Positions 14,406-27,078 of a DNA stretch of 64,000 bases are shown here, piece by piece. The stretch is from the NCBI GenBank assembly GCA_013365325.1, contig JABVXV010000062.1, positions 1-64,000 on the forward strand, written 5' to 3'. The position numbers and the translations under genes are program-made. The notes below the pieces were generated by a model. The model was given only the letters and a program-made list of their open reading frames with translations. It had not been told where the DNA came from and did no database searches. The number at the start of each line of letters is the position of its first letter. The stretch's first letter is position 1. This stretch comes from Dipetalonema caudispina (lineage: Eukaryota > Nematoda > Chromadorea > Rhabditida > Onchocercidae).

Positions 14406-16756
14406 TTTTTTTTTATAGGAAAGAAAACGAATTGAAAGAAAAAAAAATTGATATAATGAAATATATACTAAAATCAATGTCCATTCATTCATATAAATAT
14501 CCAATTTCATGGTCATTTTACCTCATAATATATCTCAATTCGTGTATATCATTAGCATAAATTAAAATTGAATCATTTTCAAATAAGGAATTCATTTCTT
14601 CCGGTTTAACACCCTATTCTTCAGGTTATCACATTTACATCAGTTGTGTAACAGTTGCAACATCTTTTCAGGGAAGAGAGGAAGTGAAAGAAAGAATATG
14701 ATTCATAATGTGACATTTAGAATTATTTCTGAAATGATACACTAATATTTCAATTTCAATTATTGCTAATCAATATTTAACGATTGCGAAATTCTTCATA
14801 AGAAATTTTCATATTGAAAGTTTCTTTCAAAAGATGCCATAATTATGATGACCAAATGAAATTGATGTCTAATGTATGGAAAATATTGAATATTGTTGTT
14901 AGATTATATAATGATTTCAATATGAAATGTTCATATCTTCTCCTCTCTAATTAATCTAAAAAATGAAAATATATGATTTAAATTTGTTGATTCGCTGTTT
15001 TTTTTTTTTTTTTTTTATCGAGATATTTCAAATGATTAAATGCTTTGTTCATCATTCATTGCTTTCTATTATAATGTATCAGATGAAATTTACCTGATCT
15101 ATTTTATTTTTTCATTATACGATAAACGATTCTGGTAATGAATTACATTTTTAAATTTACATTATATAAAGAAGTTATTGAAATTGTAGTATGAAATTTG
15201 AATTATGACAAGCAAATGGTAAAATTGATAAAATATCACATGGCATTTAGATGTATTCAATTTCCGATTTAATCATTCAATAAATTCATTGCAAGATTGA
15301 GCCTTTTCCTTGCTACTTCATAAAGTTAATTTAGTTATAAATAGCTTAAAGTAAACTGAAAGGCAAAAATGAAATAAATATTTTCACTAAATATTTGATC
15401 ATAATTTATACCTGCCCTAGCAGAATATATGAAGGACACAATATTTTGAAGATATTATCGATTTTAAATGATTAATTATGGTAAGATTACTCTTAATTAA
15501 TTAATTGGTAATAAAATTTTCAAAAACTAAATTTATTTATTTAAATAAAATGACCAAAAAAAAAAGGAAAAAAAAATTCGTTCCAAATTTAAGGAAGACT
15601 TTAAATATGGAACATTTAGCAATATCAACAATAAAGCAAAAAGAGAAAATAATGATGCGAGAAATGTGATTCATTGTAACCGTAACATTGAAATGACATA
15701 AAAAAAAAAAACAGTAAGAACTCAATGTCAGGTCTTTCCTTCCGGTTTTATTTCCGTTTTTTTTCAACAAGCATTAAATGTAATTTCTTGAGAAAAGAAA
15801 TATAAAGAGTGGAGGGTATGTGACAAAAGCACTCTTTAAACTAACCCTCTCCACTTTTCCTTCATTCTAGCTATCGATCTCTGAATGCACTCCTTCCTAT
15901 CTGCACTTTCTACAACATATATTTGCAAAGAGATATTTGGATTTAATTTTAGAAACTTATCACTAATTCTGATTTGACAAATTAATTACATTATGAAAGT
16001 GCAATCATATGTTTTTCTTTTTTTGTTGTTGTTATTATTATTACTTGTATTTATACTTATTTAAAATTGTTAATGACAACAATCGGAATTATTAACTTTA
16101 GCTGTTTCATTTAAGACTTTTAAGCTATTTTGTTTATTGGAACCAAAAATGATGTTTGAGGATATGAAGACAATGAAAGAGATTTGATATAATTCAAATC
16201 ACTTTGCTTTATTTGATCAACCAAAAATGTATTTGTATTCTGAATTGATGAATAGTTTAAGGCTTAATTTTCATTTTCAATCCAATTAAGCTAACGACAG
16301 ATGAGCGATCGTTATGTTATGGTTTACTGAGCTATTTAAATAAATAACTTTTTTCTAATTCCTGCACTTACCTAGTATTATACTTTCTTGAATGATACTA
16401 TTTGTGGAAAAATGGTACAACAACAACAATGCAAAATGATAGATGCATCGAAGTGTGTGATACTTTCCTTTAATCGGTGATTTGTGAAAAAAAAAAAAAG
16501 ATGAAATTTTGCATAAATTTTACATTGATGATAAAATTGTAATTAGCGAAATTAACTGATGAAAAAAAAAATAGTGGAAGAGCAAGAAGTAATGGAAAAG
16601 AATGGGCAAGTAAAAGTGACAAAAATGAATACGAATTATAGAAAATTAACAACAAGAATATCGAAGTCGAAAAGATTTATGTAACATTTCAAAGTTTTAA
16701 ATTTATAATTTCAAGTTTTCTGCTGAATTTGTTGAAGTTTTTTTTTTTTTTGGCAA

Positions 16757-16798
16757 TGAAAACAAGAATATGGAAATCTTTCCATATTCTTGTTTTCA
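16757..16798. repeat. Perfect 20-bp inverted repeat with 2-base loop
   Basis: The left arm at 16757-16776 (TGAAAACAAGAATATGGAAA) is followed by TC and the exact reverse complement at 16779-16798. All 20 positions pair. It is flanked on the left by a T tract. It could form a DNA cruciform or a hairpin RNA. Confidence 0.95.
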
Positions 16799-19700
16799 GA
16801 AAAATGTGCAAAGGAAACACGAAATCGAACTTAATATAGATAAGAACAAATTGGAAAAGAAAAAAAAAAAAAGCTAATTAGTCAGTTTTCGAAATAAACC
16901 GGTAATTAATTGAATAATTATCGGATTAATCATAGTTAAATGAGATAAAACAGGAAATTGGAATTCGCGTAGGTGGTTGGAAAAGTCTTCCAAATCAACA
17001 TCCAACCATTTATTCATCCTCATCGAACATCAACGATCTCGCTATCTCTCTCTCTGTTTCAACTTTGTAAAAAGGAACACTAAAAGGTGTGGATGGTTAG
17101 TTCTAGTTGAGAGTTTATGGATGAAGTGATTGGAACAGATCAATGAAAGATTAGCAAACAGAGAAAGGGAAAGATGGGAAGAGATCAGTTAAGTCTAACA
17201 TTAGAATCAACAGATTCAACTCTTGAGGAAAGTCTGTTGTAAAAAGACTCTATGATACCTTTCACCGATCTATCCTTCTTCTTTAACGATCCCTCATAAA
17301 ATACCGCCATTCATTTCAAAGTATCAGAGATGTGAGCGAAGAAAATGATGAAAATGAATAGATGAAACTGACATTGGAAGTGAGTAATATTATAAGCAAA
17401 TGGAAAAGTAGTGGTAGACGATCGTGAAACAGAAATTGGCGACCTGAAGGAGGGAGGAAGGAAGGAACGATCAGTATAGATGGATCGGGTCGGGTCGAGT
17501 TATTTAACACTTGAACAGCTGCTCATCAAAGTTATACATACATTTGCTACAAATACTCTCTTTTAGCTTTTAGAAAATAATATGTTACTATGGCAAATAG
17601 CAAATGGAATGGCATCAACAGGAATCCGAAAATATTCAAGGAAGAAAAGTGAAGGAGAAATAGGCCTGAAATCAGTTATATTTTAATGCTTATCCTTTGT
17701 TTCATTGAAACATTTAAGAAGTGTTAATTTCTTAATTTGTTAAAATAATTCGATTTTTCTAACTTATGATTTATTCTAATCCTAATGATGACACTGCAGT
17801 ATGCCCTTTAAAAATACTTATTTTGATTTTTTCCTTTTCAATTGAAGAGTTTAATTTCAAAAATTCGTGCGTATGATTCATATCACCAGCAGAAGGTAAT
17901 TGAAATTTATTGAAAAGCTTTTCCCCTTCAATTATTGTATGTTAGAATGTTTTATTCTGATTGCAATTGCATTCATCTCTTTCTTCATCTTTTTTTTACA
18001 TGGATTTAATATATCTAAAAATTTAAGATTTTTTTCAAATAAAGTTTGACTGCTAAAATTTATGAAATTTCCAATAACAATAAAATTTCAATTGAAATAA
18101 CCCATCAATTTGCCCTTTCGGGTGATTAAATAACTTTTAAAATTCGTATTTTCTAACTTATTTGATTTAATCCTAATGACGACATTTTTTATTAATTTGC
18201 AACTTGCAGTTCAACAGAAAAAAAGAAAATTATTGCCTGTTGGTAGTTATTATTGTATTTTATTAAATTGAACATTCTTCCCCTTTCATATGTTACTTTA
18301 AAATATTGCTACGTACTAATATTTCTGAAAATATTACTGCTAATTAATTAAAATTAAACACGGATACATTTAAAAACAATTGTAGAAAAATAAACAAATG
18401 ATGAAAATGGCAAACAAAAAAGATGATCGATAAAGGAACTAATCAAGAGATCTTGATTTAATTAGACGAAAGGCATTTTAAAATTTTGAATTAGTGAAAA
18501 TCATTGAAAAATGCGGTAGTAGAGAGTAAAAGTGAAAATGATGGGAGAAATTTGTGTTTTAATTTTGATTTTTTTTTTTTGGAAATAGTGAAAGTCAGTG
18601 GAGAGAATCATTCAGGCATTCACATATATAATAGTTCGAAAAAGGAATAAACGAAAAACATCAGAAAATATAAACAACAGAATGATGAAATGAATATTTT
18701 TTTTGTTATGATTCACCACGAAAAATTTCTGCTCGTCGAGAATTTTGAAATGTATTGTTAAAATGGATGAAAAATTCAATGACAATATGTTAAAATAAAA
18801 GGACATCTTCAAATCTGTCGCTCATTTTAGCCTGAATAAATAAAAAACTTCAGACCACATTTAAAAGCGTATAGAATTTTTCCAGAATTGATAAGTTTTA
18901 TTAGGATTAAATTAAAGTTTGAAATAATGCTATAGGAATAAATTGAAAGTTTATAATTCAAAATACTCCAATTTTTGAAGTTTGGAATTATTACAAATTT
19001 TTGGAATTCATAGATTGATGATTGAAATTCATTTTGAAAAGGTTTTTTTTTTCTTCTCTTCAATGACCAGTTGTGTGCTGTACGCATGAATTTAAAATGT
19101 GAATACTGTACCCAATTAGTTGAGTATTGTTTTGAACAAAGATATTAAATAAAATTGAAATTAAATCACATTTAAAATTTATCAAACAGATGGCGTATGA
19201 AATATTGGCTACCATGAATGAAACATGTGGCCAGAAATTGATATAGGAAATAATAGGGAAAATAAAGAAGCAACGTATTTCTCGTGTAAACCTAAAATGC
19301 AAATTTTGAATGATGCATTAAAGACATTCATCAAGGCCTTTCGATAATAATAATTCAGCTGTAAGAAGTATCGCTGATCGACTTTAACAATTCATAGAAA
19401 TAAATCACTTAAATGGAATTAAATTTTCCGTACTTATATTCAAATTTTGATAATGCTATTTAAGGGATGAATTGAATTGAAGAAGTAATAAGTTTGTATT
19501 TTTAACATTTGCATTTATAAAACAACATATTATGATCGAAAAGAAACTTTGCAAGCAAATTGCAAAATTAATTAATGATTATCCTCATCAACGTGTAGTT
19601 TAAATTGAATTGAAACGAATTTAAATGAACAAATGAAAAAATGGCCAATGTAAAAAGTATGAATAATCTATGCTTATTCATTTATTGATCATAAATTTTG

Positions 19701-20993
19701 TGCACTTTTTTATTTATCATCCGGAAGAAGAAGTTAGATTTTCGTTTCTAAAGAAAAGAAAACGAGGAAAAGATAGGAAATAGAAAATAGGCCGGAAATG
19801 GGAATAAGAAGAAGAAAAAAAAAAAAAAAAAAGAAATGAAAAACGATAAATCTTATCCTTTAACACCTCTAAGATACCGCATAAAGCTTAGCTAATACTA
19901 TGAAAAATTTTAAATGCAATTAGTTCATTTGAAGAACAAAATTTAATTCTTGAAAATGAACAGATATGTAATAAATCAAAAATAGATTTTAAAGAAATGT
20001 ATCAAAAATTTAAATGACTCAAAAATCTTATTGTATGGCATTTGCTAGCACCACCGATACATTACATAACCTTTTTTTGGTCCTTAACTTGTTTAACTTA
20101 CTGTATTGATGATAAGGTATGCTAGCACATTCACCTTTGAACTTTCAATCAAATCCTTAAAATATATAATATTGAATTGAACAGCATCCAGTAAGAAAAT
20201 ATGCAATTTAAAAACAAAAAAAAAAAAAAAAAAAGTGTTCCTCATAATATCTAAGCAGAAAAGTAGACAGATGGTTTGCATTAGCGTTGAAATATTTCCC
20301 AGTAAATTGCTTGCTTTATAAAACTTTCGTTCAAATGCGCCAATTCGGCATTTGAAATCATGCGGAACTGTTTTACGCATCAACCGCTGTTGACCTTTCC
20401 TATTATCGAATGTTTACTTCATGAGATTTAGGCCAATTTACTACTGTACTTTTCAGAATGGATATAGCGCAAATCGATCAAAAAAATCTTCATTATCTCT
20501 TATGAGGATCGATGAGAAATGCAATAGAAATGGATCGATCGAAATTTAATTGTAATGAAATTAATCTAATCGCTAAAAGATACAAATAATGGAAATAAAA
20601 TAGAATAATTTGATAAAAGAGGATATAATTCGATATTCAGATAATCGAAATTTAATTGGAACAAAATTACTGTTGATAAAAAATGATAGTATTTAAAAGG
20701 TAGCAATAATTTCAAGTTGTTTGATATGAAGATATCTGATATCATCAGTTTAGTTTGTTAATGTGCAGGATCGATAGAAGTGTATATTTTTGATAGATTG
20801 TCTCATTAAGCTGTCAAGAAATCTTTTTTTTTTTTTTTTTAACGGATTGTATTTCCGTTGATTTATTTAATAGCAATTCACGTCCTGTTACCGATAATAC
20901 TCTTTCTATTGCCATTGAAAAATATGTCGACAGTAAATCAATGATGAAAAAAACATACCTACTTTCAACGGAGATCATTATTTAAAGGACATT

Positions 20994-21040
20994 CACATAC
21001 ACACACACACACACACACACACATACACACACACATACAT
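20994..21040. repeat. (CA)n microsatellite
   Basis: A CA-rich array with a few CATA interruptions, in the intergenic desert between the integrin and EVH1 genes. Confidence 0.93.
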
Positions 21041-21300
21041 TTTTTTCCCTTAAAGAGGTCGTTGTCTTTTAAGAGAATCCGGAATTCCGACTATTGCAAC
21101 TACTACCGATCAACAACAATAATTTCACATTACAAGCTTATAGTAAATTGATAGTGATACGGATAGTTTTTTATTACTTCCAATAATTTATTTATTAGAA
21201 TATATTTCTGATACTATGATCAGATAGGGTGATGTTCATTTTGATTGATTAAAGAATATTTCTTTTGATAACTGTGTCATGATAATCAGTATTATTTCAT

Positions 21301-21348
21301 TAAATAATGAAACTAATTGATAATGATATCAATTAGTTTCATTATTTA
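21301..21348. repeat. Perfect 22-bp inverted repeat with 4-base loop
   Basis: The left arm at 21301-21322 and right arm at 21327-21348 are exact reverse complements over 22 bases (core ATGAAACTAATTGATA), with the loop ATGA. It is AT-rich but far longer than expected by chance in one short stretch. Confidence 0.95.
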
Positions 21349-23937
21349 TTGATTACATAAATATTTTAATTATCTGTCAGCTAATTTACTCCTTCCAATC
21401 TATCAAAAATTCTATGCTTCCATTTTCTGATAAGATTGCAATCAATTTTTTCTCAGAAAAAAAAAAAGAAAAAACTTTTCTGGTGGAAAAAAATATTATA
21501 ACATTTAATGAAGGAATCATTTCTTTGCATTTATTTTGTAAAGCACTTTAATATAATTCGATATTAATTAAACTTATCTAAGTTTATTTGACCAAAACTT
21601 TCCTTAAACTTTTTAGTTTTTTTTTTTTTCTCCAAAATTTTAAACAATAAATAATGATAATAAGAGAACAACAAAATAATAATAATAGCTAATGCATTAA
21701 AATAATAAGCGTTAATAAGCACTTGATGGCTTATTTATTTTATTCATTATCTATCATATTATTTAATTTAATTAATTCTCATCCTCGCCTGAATGTTTGA
21801 TTGTTACATTTCCGCACTCAATCAACACCATAAATGTACCTGAGACTAATTAACTAATTAACTAGTGCCATAAAGTAGTCATTTCGATTTGAGAAACATT
21901 CCTAATTTATCATTGGTATAACTTTACTATCAAAAATCACTTAGATAATTTACATCACCAATTTGAGATTTATGAAATGATCCATTATTTTCGTATAGAT
22001 GTATATGGCGATGTTGTAATAAGGAAAAAAAAATACTCTCCTCTCCATCTATGCAATTATATTTCGATGGAAATATAATGAAATGAAAAGAATTTGAAAA
22101 ATTCAAATTTACTGAAAAAAAAAAAGGAAAAAGAAAAAACTCAACAATTGAAAGGTAATTTTTGCGGCTTTTATTCATTAATTTCTCATTTGAGCATAAT
22201 ATTTGGAATTTATCGTTGTCAGTGAGAATTTTAAGTGATAATGTTGAAAGTGTTGTGCTTTGTACTCAGATCTTCGGATTAAAACATTAATTTTTTCAAA
22301 ATTTTCTTCCTCCTTCTCTGTGCTGTTAGAAGTGGAGGAAAGAGTATGCAAAGTTTTGGTTGTGCTAATGAGCTTTTGAAGATATAATTAATTGCTGGTC
22401 TTTGACCTTAAGACCATAGAAATAAATATCTAACCTTTCATTTACTGAACAATTAACAGATCATTCTCTAGGTCACCAGAAGCTTCCAAAATTATTTCTT
22501 TCAAATCATTTGGACTTCCCTTATTGCAAGAAAAGGTCACGACCGTTACTCAGATTGTCAACTTTGAAGCCAAGATTTGATTTCAAGTAATAAAAGCTTA
22601 ACATTGGGCTGAATAATCTGACATTAAAAGCTATTCAAAATGTCAATAAATGCATAAAACAACATAACTATATTGAAAAATCCACGTGAAAATCCACGTT
22701 AAGAAGCAGAGAGACGTAAGAAGTATATTCATAATTATACTTGCTAAAATTTACAAGTCATACTGTATGATAAAACAAAATTCGTTGGTATCATTGGATC
22801 ATTATCTGAGAACATCTAAGAGATCCATTTGAGGTCAATTCGAATGAAACAAATAATACAAAAAATTTCCACACTTCCTAATTAATGCTACGTATCATTA
22901 TCACATCACAATTCCGAGTACTTCAATTTCAATTTAAATTTTAATATTCATCGTTTTAATATGTTATAAATATAAATGTTGAGTAATTGGTACGCATGAA
23001 AATGGATGCAATTTACAGGGGAAAATGAATTTAAAAAAAAGCGGTAAACGTGAGAGAGAATTAATTCAACGAAACGCAGAAAAAAAAGAAAAAAGGGAAA
23101 AAGATAAAATTTGATTACAATTTTTTCGATATTAAGGAAAAAAATTTTAGTATGGGTAAATATTGAAATCTTTGAAACATTGAATTTAAAAATATTTCCA
23201 AAATTTTCCACTAATTACTTAGAAGAAATTTTAACTATAATACAACATTACCTGTTTTGTTCGAACATTTCGAGTAAACATTTGATATGAAAATGATTTA
23301 GTGTCATAATAATGATAACGGAAAATTCTGGAACATATTTAATCAGATATATCCCAAAGGAAATGACCAAGTGGACAAGCAGGTTGATTACTAATTTAAT
23401 CATTCAAATTGCGTCCCATTAGGTCCAGAAAGAAATGCGACAAATTTAGTTATTTATCAATTTTCGTCTCTTTCCTCTCTCCTCTTCCTCTTTTCTCCTC
23501 ACATTCAATGATATATCCCATTAGTAGCCATTGGTCATTACTGTATCACTGATCATCATATGTGGTAGATAGTGCTAACTACCGCTTTAAATAGAATTCT
23601 CGCTTCTTTGCTTATTTCCTAGCTAATAAATCAAATAAAATGCAATCAGTTGAATTTTATCAAAGAATTCTTTTTTTCCTTTCTATCAGTATAGCCTAAA
23701 GGAATGAAGCAAAATACAACAAAAAAAAAAATTTTAACACACATATTTACGCCTATCTCTTTCTCCACCAACATAATCCTTCAACTTATCTCTTTCAAAC
23801 AAATGAATTAATTCCTTAGATAATTTTGTATATTTTAACGTGAGAATCTAAACGTAATTTCACGTGATAAGCCCTTCACTCATCTCTTTTTCACTTAAAA
23901 TTTACATATTTTTCCAGGAAATTTTTCGAATGTTTCA

Positions 23938-24025
23938 ATGCGCCAACATTAACGCGGTCGGACCTTATCACTGGAAATTTCGAGAAATGTACGGGTTGCG
24001 TGGGTGTATGAGGGGATGATTTGGT
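23938..24025. promoter_or_regulatory. GC-richer island, candidate promoter/enhancer
   Basis: In a 10 kb AT-rich interval this stretch stands out for several CG dinucleotides (GCGCCAAC, ACGCGGTCGG, TTGCGTGGG) and a GATA-type core read on the minus strand (TGATAA). It lies about 600 bases upstream of the EVH1 gene start. The function is inference only. Confidence 0.3.
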
Positions 24026-24604
24026 GTAATAATTCTGTTTTGTTCAGATAATCGTATTTGTTTGAGATATCTCGGGGTATTATTCTCTAATCAATAAGTT
24101 TCATTAATCACTTGTAATAAAAGCTCTCCCTAATCACAGCTTCTGAGTGAAGACTACAAACAGAATTCAAATCAACACAAAAAAAAAGATAATAATACCT
24201 CCATCAAGATATATCGGGAAAGTGAAGTAAAGAGGAAATTGGATAGTGTAAAATTAAATTAGAAAATGACAGTTAATTATGCTATCTAAAATATCTTTCA
24301 AATACCATTTTCACAGATGATAACCTGTTCAATGTACCTTATTCTCTAAATTCATATGCTTTCCGCATGTACTTTCACGTTTTTTTTTTTTTTTTTCACG
24401 TACAATACACAAATTGTCGATTAATTTTGAACTTGAATTGATAATTATGCAAAAAATTAGCTTTAGCAAAGATGTGATATAAACAAAAACATTTTTGTGT
24501 AATGATTTGATCTACCATTCAGAATAAAATGCGGTCGAATCAAGTTAACCTTTGATTTAATGCATATTAAGTGTTTCATATTGATAATACTTTAATGAAA
24601 TATT

Positions 24605-24614
24605 TCATTTTTAG
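24605..24614 (+). promoter_or_regulatory. Candidate SL trans-splice acceptor of the EVH1 gene
   Basis: The sequence TCATTTTTAG ends 10 bases before the ATG at 24625. A T-rich acceptor so close to the start codon, with no obvious upstream exon, fits spliced-leader trans-splicing. Confidence 0.5.
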
Positions 24615-24624
24615 GACTGAAAAT

Positions 24625-27078
24625 ATGGAATCATTAAATTGGCTCAAGAATAGTAAATTATTAATGAAAGATCGGTAAATTTCTCTTTAAATGTATAAAA
24701 TGTAATCTGTCAGTGGTTGGTATCGACCCTGTGGCCTAATGGATAAGGCGTCTGACTTCTAATCAGAAGATTGCAGGTTCGACCCCTGCCAGGGTCGTTC
24801 AATTAAATAGATTTCCACCAGCTTTTTGCATGTCTATGTGCAACTTTTGTTCATTTGTCCTTCGTGAACAACTAAGTAGAATTAAGAACTTTCAGATTCA
24901 AACATATTACATGCGTTATTGTGCAAATTTACAAACTTGAAGGAAACAGCTGGCGTGAATTGACCAAAGATTTTGTCCTGTTGCATATGTATTATGACCA
25001 AGAAGATAAAGAAGCAAAATTAATCGCTATTGATGGTATTAAGGTATAATTTTTCTTCCAATTGTAGTTAACATCTTTTCTGAAACATTCATATATATCA
25101 TTTTCATATGTTTTTATTTTCTTCAAAATTTCTTTTTAGACATCACATTAATGCAATATTAAAGTTTCATTGAGATGGTCATGTAAGCTTACACTTTACA
25201 TAGAGATGTAACATTTCTTTCCAATGGTAATATGTTAGCTTTACTTCCATTCTTATCAGCCACATCCTTGCCTGACTAAAAACAAAATGAAGTGAAATTG
25301 TTCGGAACATATGTTTTCAAAAAGTTTCGAAAAATTACAGCTAATTGTAAGAGGATTCGTGCTTTCTTCTAGTCTTCAATTGGTGAGACCGACAAAAAAG
25401 TTTGTTCACTTTATTAGCTCCAAGCATGGGAGGTCGGAGATGTATGGCTTTGGTTTCCAACAGGTCTGTGAGGTCGAGCAGGTATGACAACTTGTTTAAA
25501 CTTTTGGTGTTTTTTTTCTTGCAAACGGCTCAATATATTGTAAATCGCATGTCAAGAAGATGCAACACAGTATACAAAGCATTTCTTACCAATAGTTTAA
25601 AATTTTCCTGTAAATTTCTGTGTGTAACAAACAGATTGTTTTATCTTGAGGAAAATTAACTAGTGTTGCAAATCTAAAAAAACTTCTTGTTCTTCACATT
25701 GCTATTTTTCTTGACTTTGCAAGTAGGGAGTACTTTCTGCACATGCAGCTGATTCATTTTTATTTAGGAAGTTTTGAAACTAGACTTTAACTTCAGTTAT
25801 TGGCATTACACGAAACTCAAAACTTCCATCATTGCAGTTCTTGCGATTGTTTAGCATTGTACACAGAAGGCTGCATTTGTCATCCAAAACCGTAAGTCAA
25901 AGCGGATTTGAATGCAACAAAAGACGTCTATCGATTTCATCTACAAAGTCGCAACCGCCATCTCTTTTATTTCTGTCTACGAAAAGCAGTAAGTCGTTCA
26001 AGCAAATTACTTAGATCACTAGCAGTTGGTATAAACCACATTGACATAATTTTGGAAAATTTGTATAATGTGTGACCGAATTTTTAACTAAAGTCTTTAA
26101 AAAAACCGCGTAGGCTATGCAGGACACAGCAGGATTAGTTTTTATCAACTGAAGCAATGAAATGGCAGTTTGCTACTGATAACTTGCTATTACACTTGTC
26201 ATTAGTAAATACGATTTCAGCACAGGAGCAACTTTCAGCTCCTAAGAAAGATTTGCATGCTATTCCATTCTTCACCCCAAATGATTCACCGTGGCGGGAG
26301 TTGATATCGCAAGCAGATGTTGATGTTGATATGCAGCGCATCGAAGAAAAACTGCAAGGATTATCTTTTGCTTCAAATGCTGCTGTCACAGCTCCGAACT
26401 TTACTTCGGTAAGCAAAAAACTTAAAATAATGTTTGCTGTAAGTTAAATTGGAATCAAATTTAATCGGTTTTTTTGTTATTAAGCAGTTTTAAATTTTAT
26501 AGGCTACCGCTGTATTGATTATCAATATGGTGGGGAGTGTTATAGTTGAACGTAATAGGCATCACTGCACATTTTCGAAAGTTGAACTGCATTTCCCTTG
26601 GCCATCTGAAAGTTTTAATATCCACCATAGCAAACTGAACAATTAACAAAAGAATGATCCATTTAGCTAGTGCCATGTTTTATTGGATTTCAGACACCTT
26701 CCTTGTCGAGGCAGACTTCTGTGTACGCAAGAAGTAGTTTGCATTGCAGTAACTCTGCCACATTCGGTAAGCAACACGTTTCGTACGCATTCGTTTTTCG
26801 TTATTTAGCACTTTAAAGAAAATTTACTCGTAGTTGTTTGATATTTACACTTGAATTATGGAATTTTATAATCAAACGATTTGAGGATTTCTGAATTATG
26901 ATTGAGGTTCTTAACAAATCTCTTTGTTTCAGACTCTAACCAAGATGCTACTCGATCAGTTGAACAAAAACAGTATCAGCTTTGGAGTGCACCACCATGG
27001 AATCCATTGCTAGAACAAGGAGCTTACAATAATCAAACAAGCATTACTTCTGCGTGGGATTCACTTTTGAACCGTTAA
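24625..27078 (+). CDS. EVH1/WH1-like domain protein (7 exons, 298 aa)
   Basis: Exons 24625-24674, 24896-25043, 25341-25481, 25838-25988, 26221-26408, 26694-26766 and 26933-27078 join in phase into 299 codons including the stop. Residues about 20-118 look like an EVH1/WH1 domain. A strand with VQIYKLEGNSW gives the usual Tyr (29) and Trp (36), then YYDQEDKEAKLIAIDG, KKFVHF and MYGFGF, which parallel the Homer and Ena/VASP pattern YFYD..YRIISIGG, QKFGQW and YGLGF. These domains bind proline-rich ligands in actin or synaptic scaffolds. The rest is low-complexity Ser/Thr-rich, then SPWRELISQ, a short acidic helix and a C-terminus with APPWNPLL and WDSLLNR. No coiled coil or EVH2 block is visible, so it is neither a full Homer nor Ena. 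The family is inferred from motifs; the cellular role is unknown. Confidence 0.8.
24725..24797 (+). tRNA. tRNA-Arg (anticodon UCU), nested in an intron
   Basis: A complete 73-base cloverleaf: acceptor stem GACCCTG/CAGGGTC, a 3-bp D stem GCC/GGC, anticodon stem TCTGA/TCAGA with loop CTTCTAA (anticodon TCT), variable loop AGATT, T stem GCAGG/CCTGC with loop TTCGACC, and discriminator G. It has no intron. It lies on the same strand inside intron 1 (24675-24895) of the EVH1 gene and carries its own A and B box type internal promoter. It decodes AGA. Confidence 0.97.

Larger units (their letters stand above)
14406..24613. other. 10 kb divergent intergenic region
   Basis: This lies between the start of the integrin gene (minus) and the start of the EVH1-domain gene (plus). 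Only short open frames without exon-like neighbours were seen. It holds two perfect hairpins (16757-16798 and 21301-21348), a CA microsatellite (20994-21040), a purine-rich stretch at about 17090-17490 and a GC-richer island at about 23938-24025. It probably carries the promoters of both flanking genes; untranslated 5' exons cannot be excluded. Confidence 0.6.

Noticed and set aside
18612..19302. Overlapping minus-strand frames of 66-86 codons in the desert
   Set aside because: Composition is Phe/Leu/Ile/Asn-rich as expected from AT-rich noncoding DNA; no acceptor/donor pattern links them.
26135..26416. 93-codon minus-strand frame opposite the EVH1 gene
   Set aside because: It is the antisense shadow of a well-supported plus-strand exon (26221-26408).
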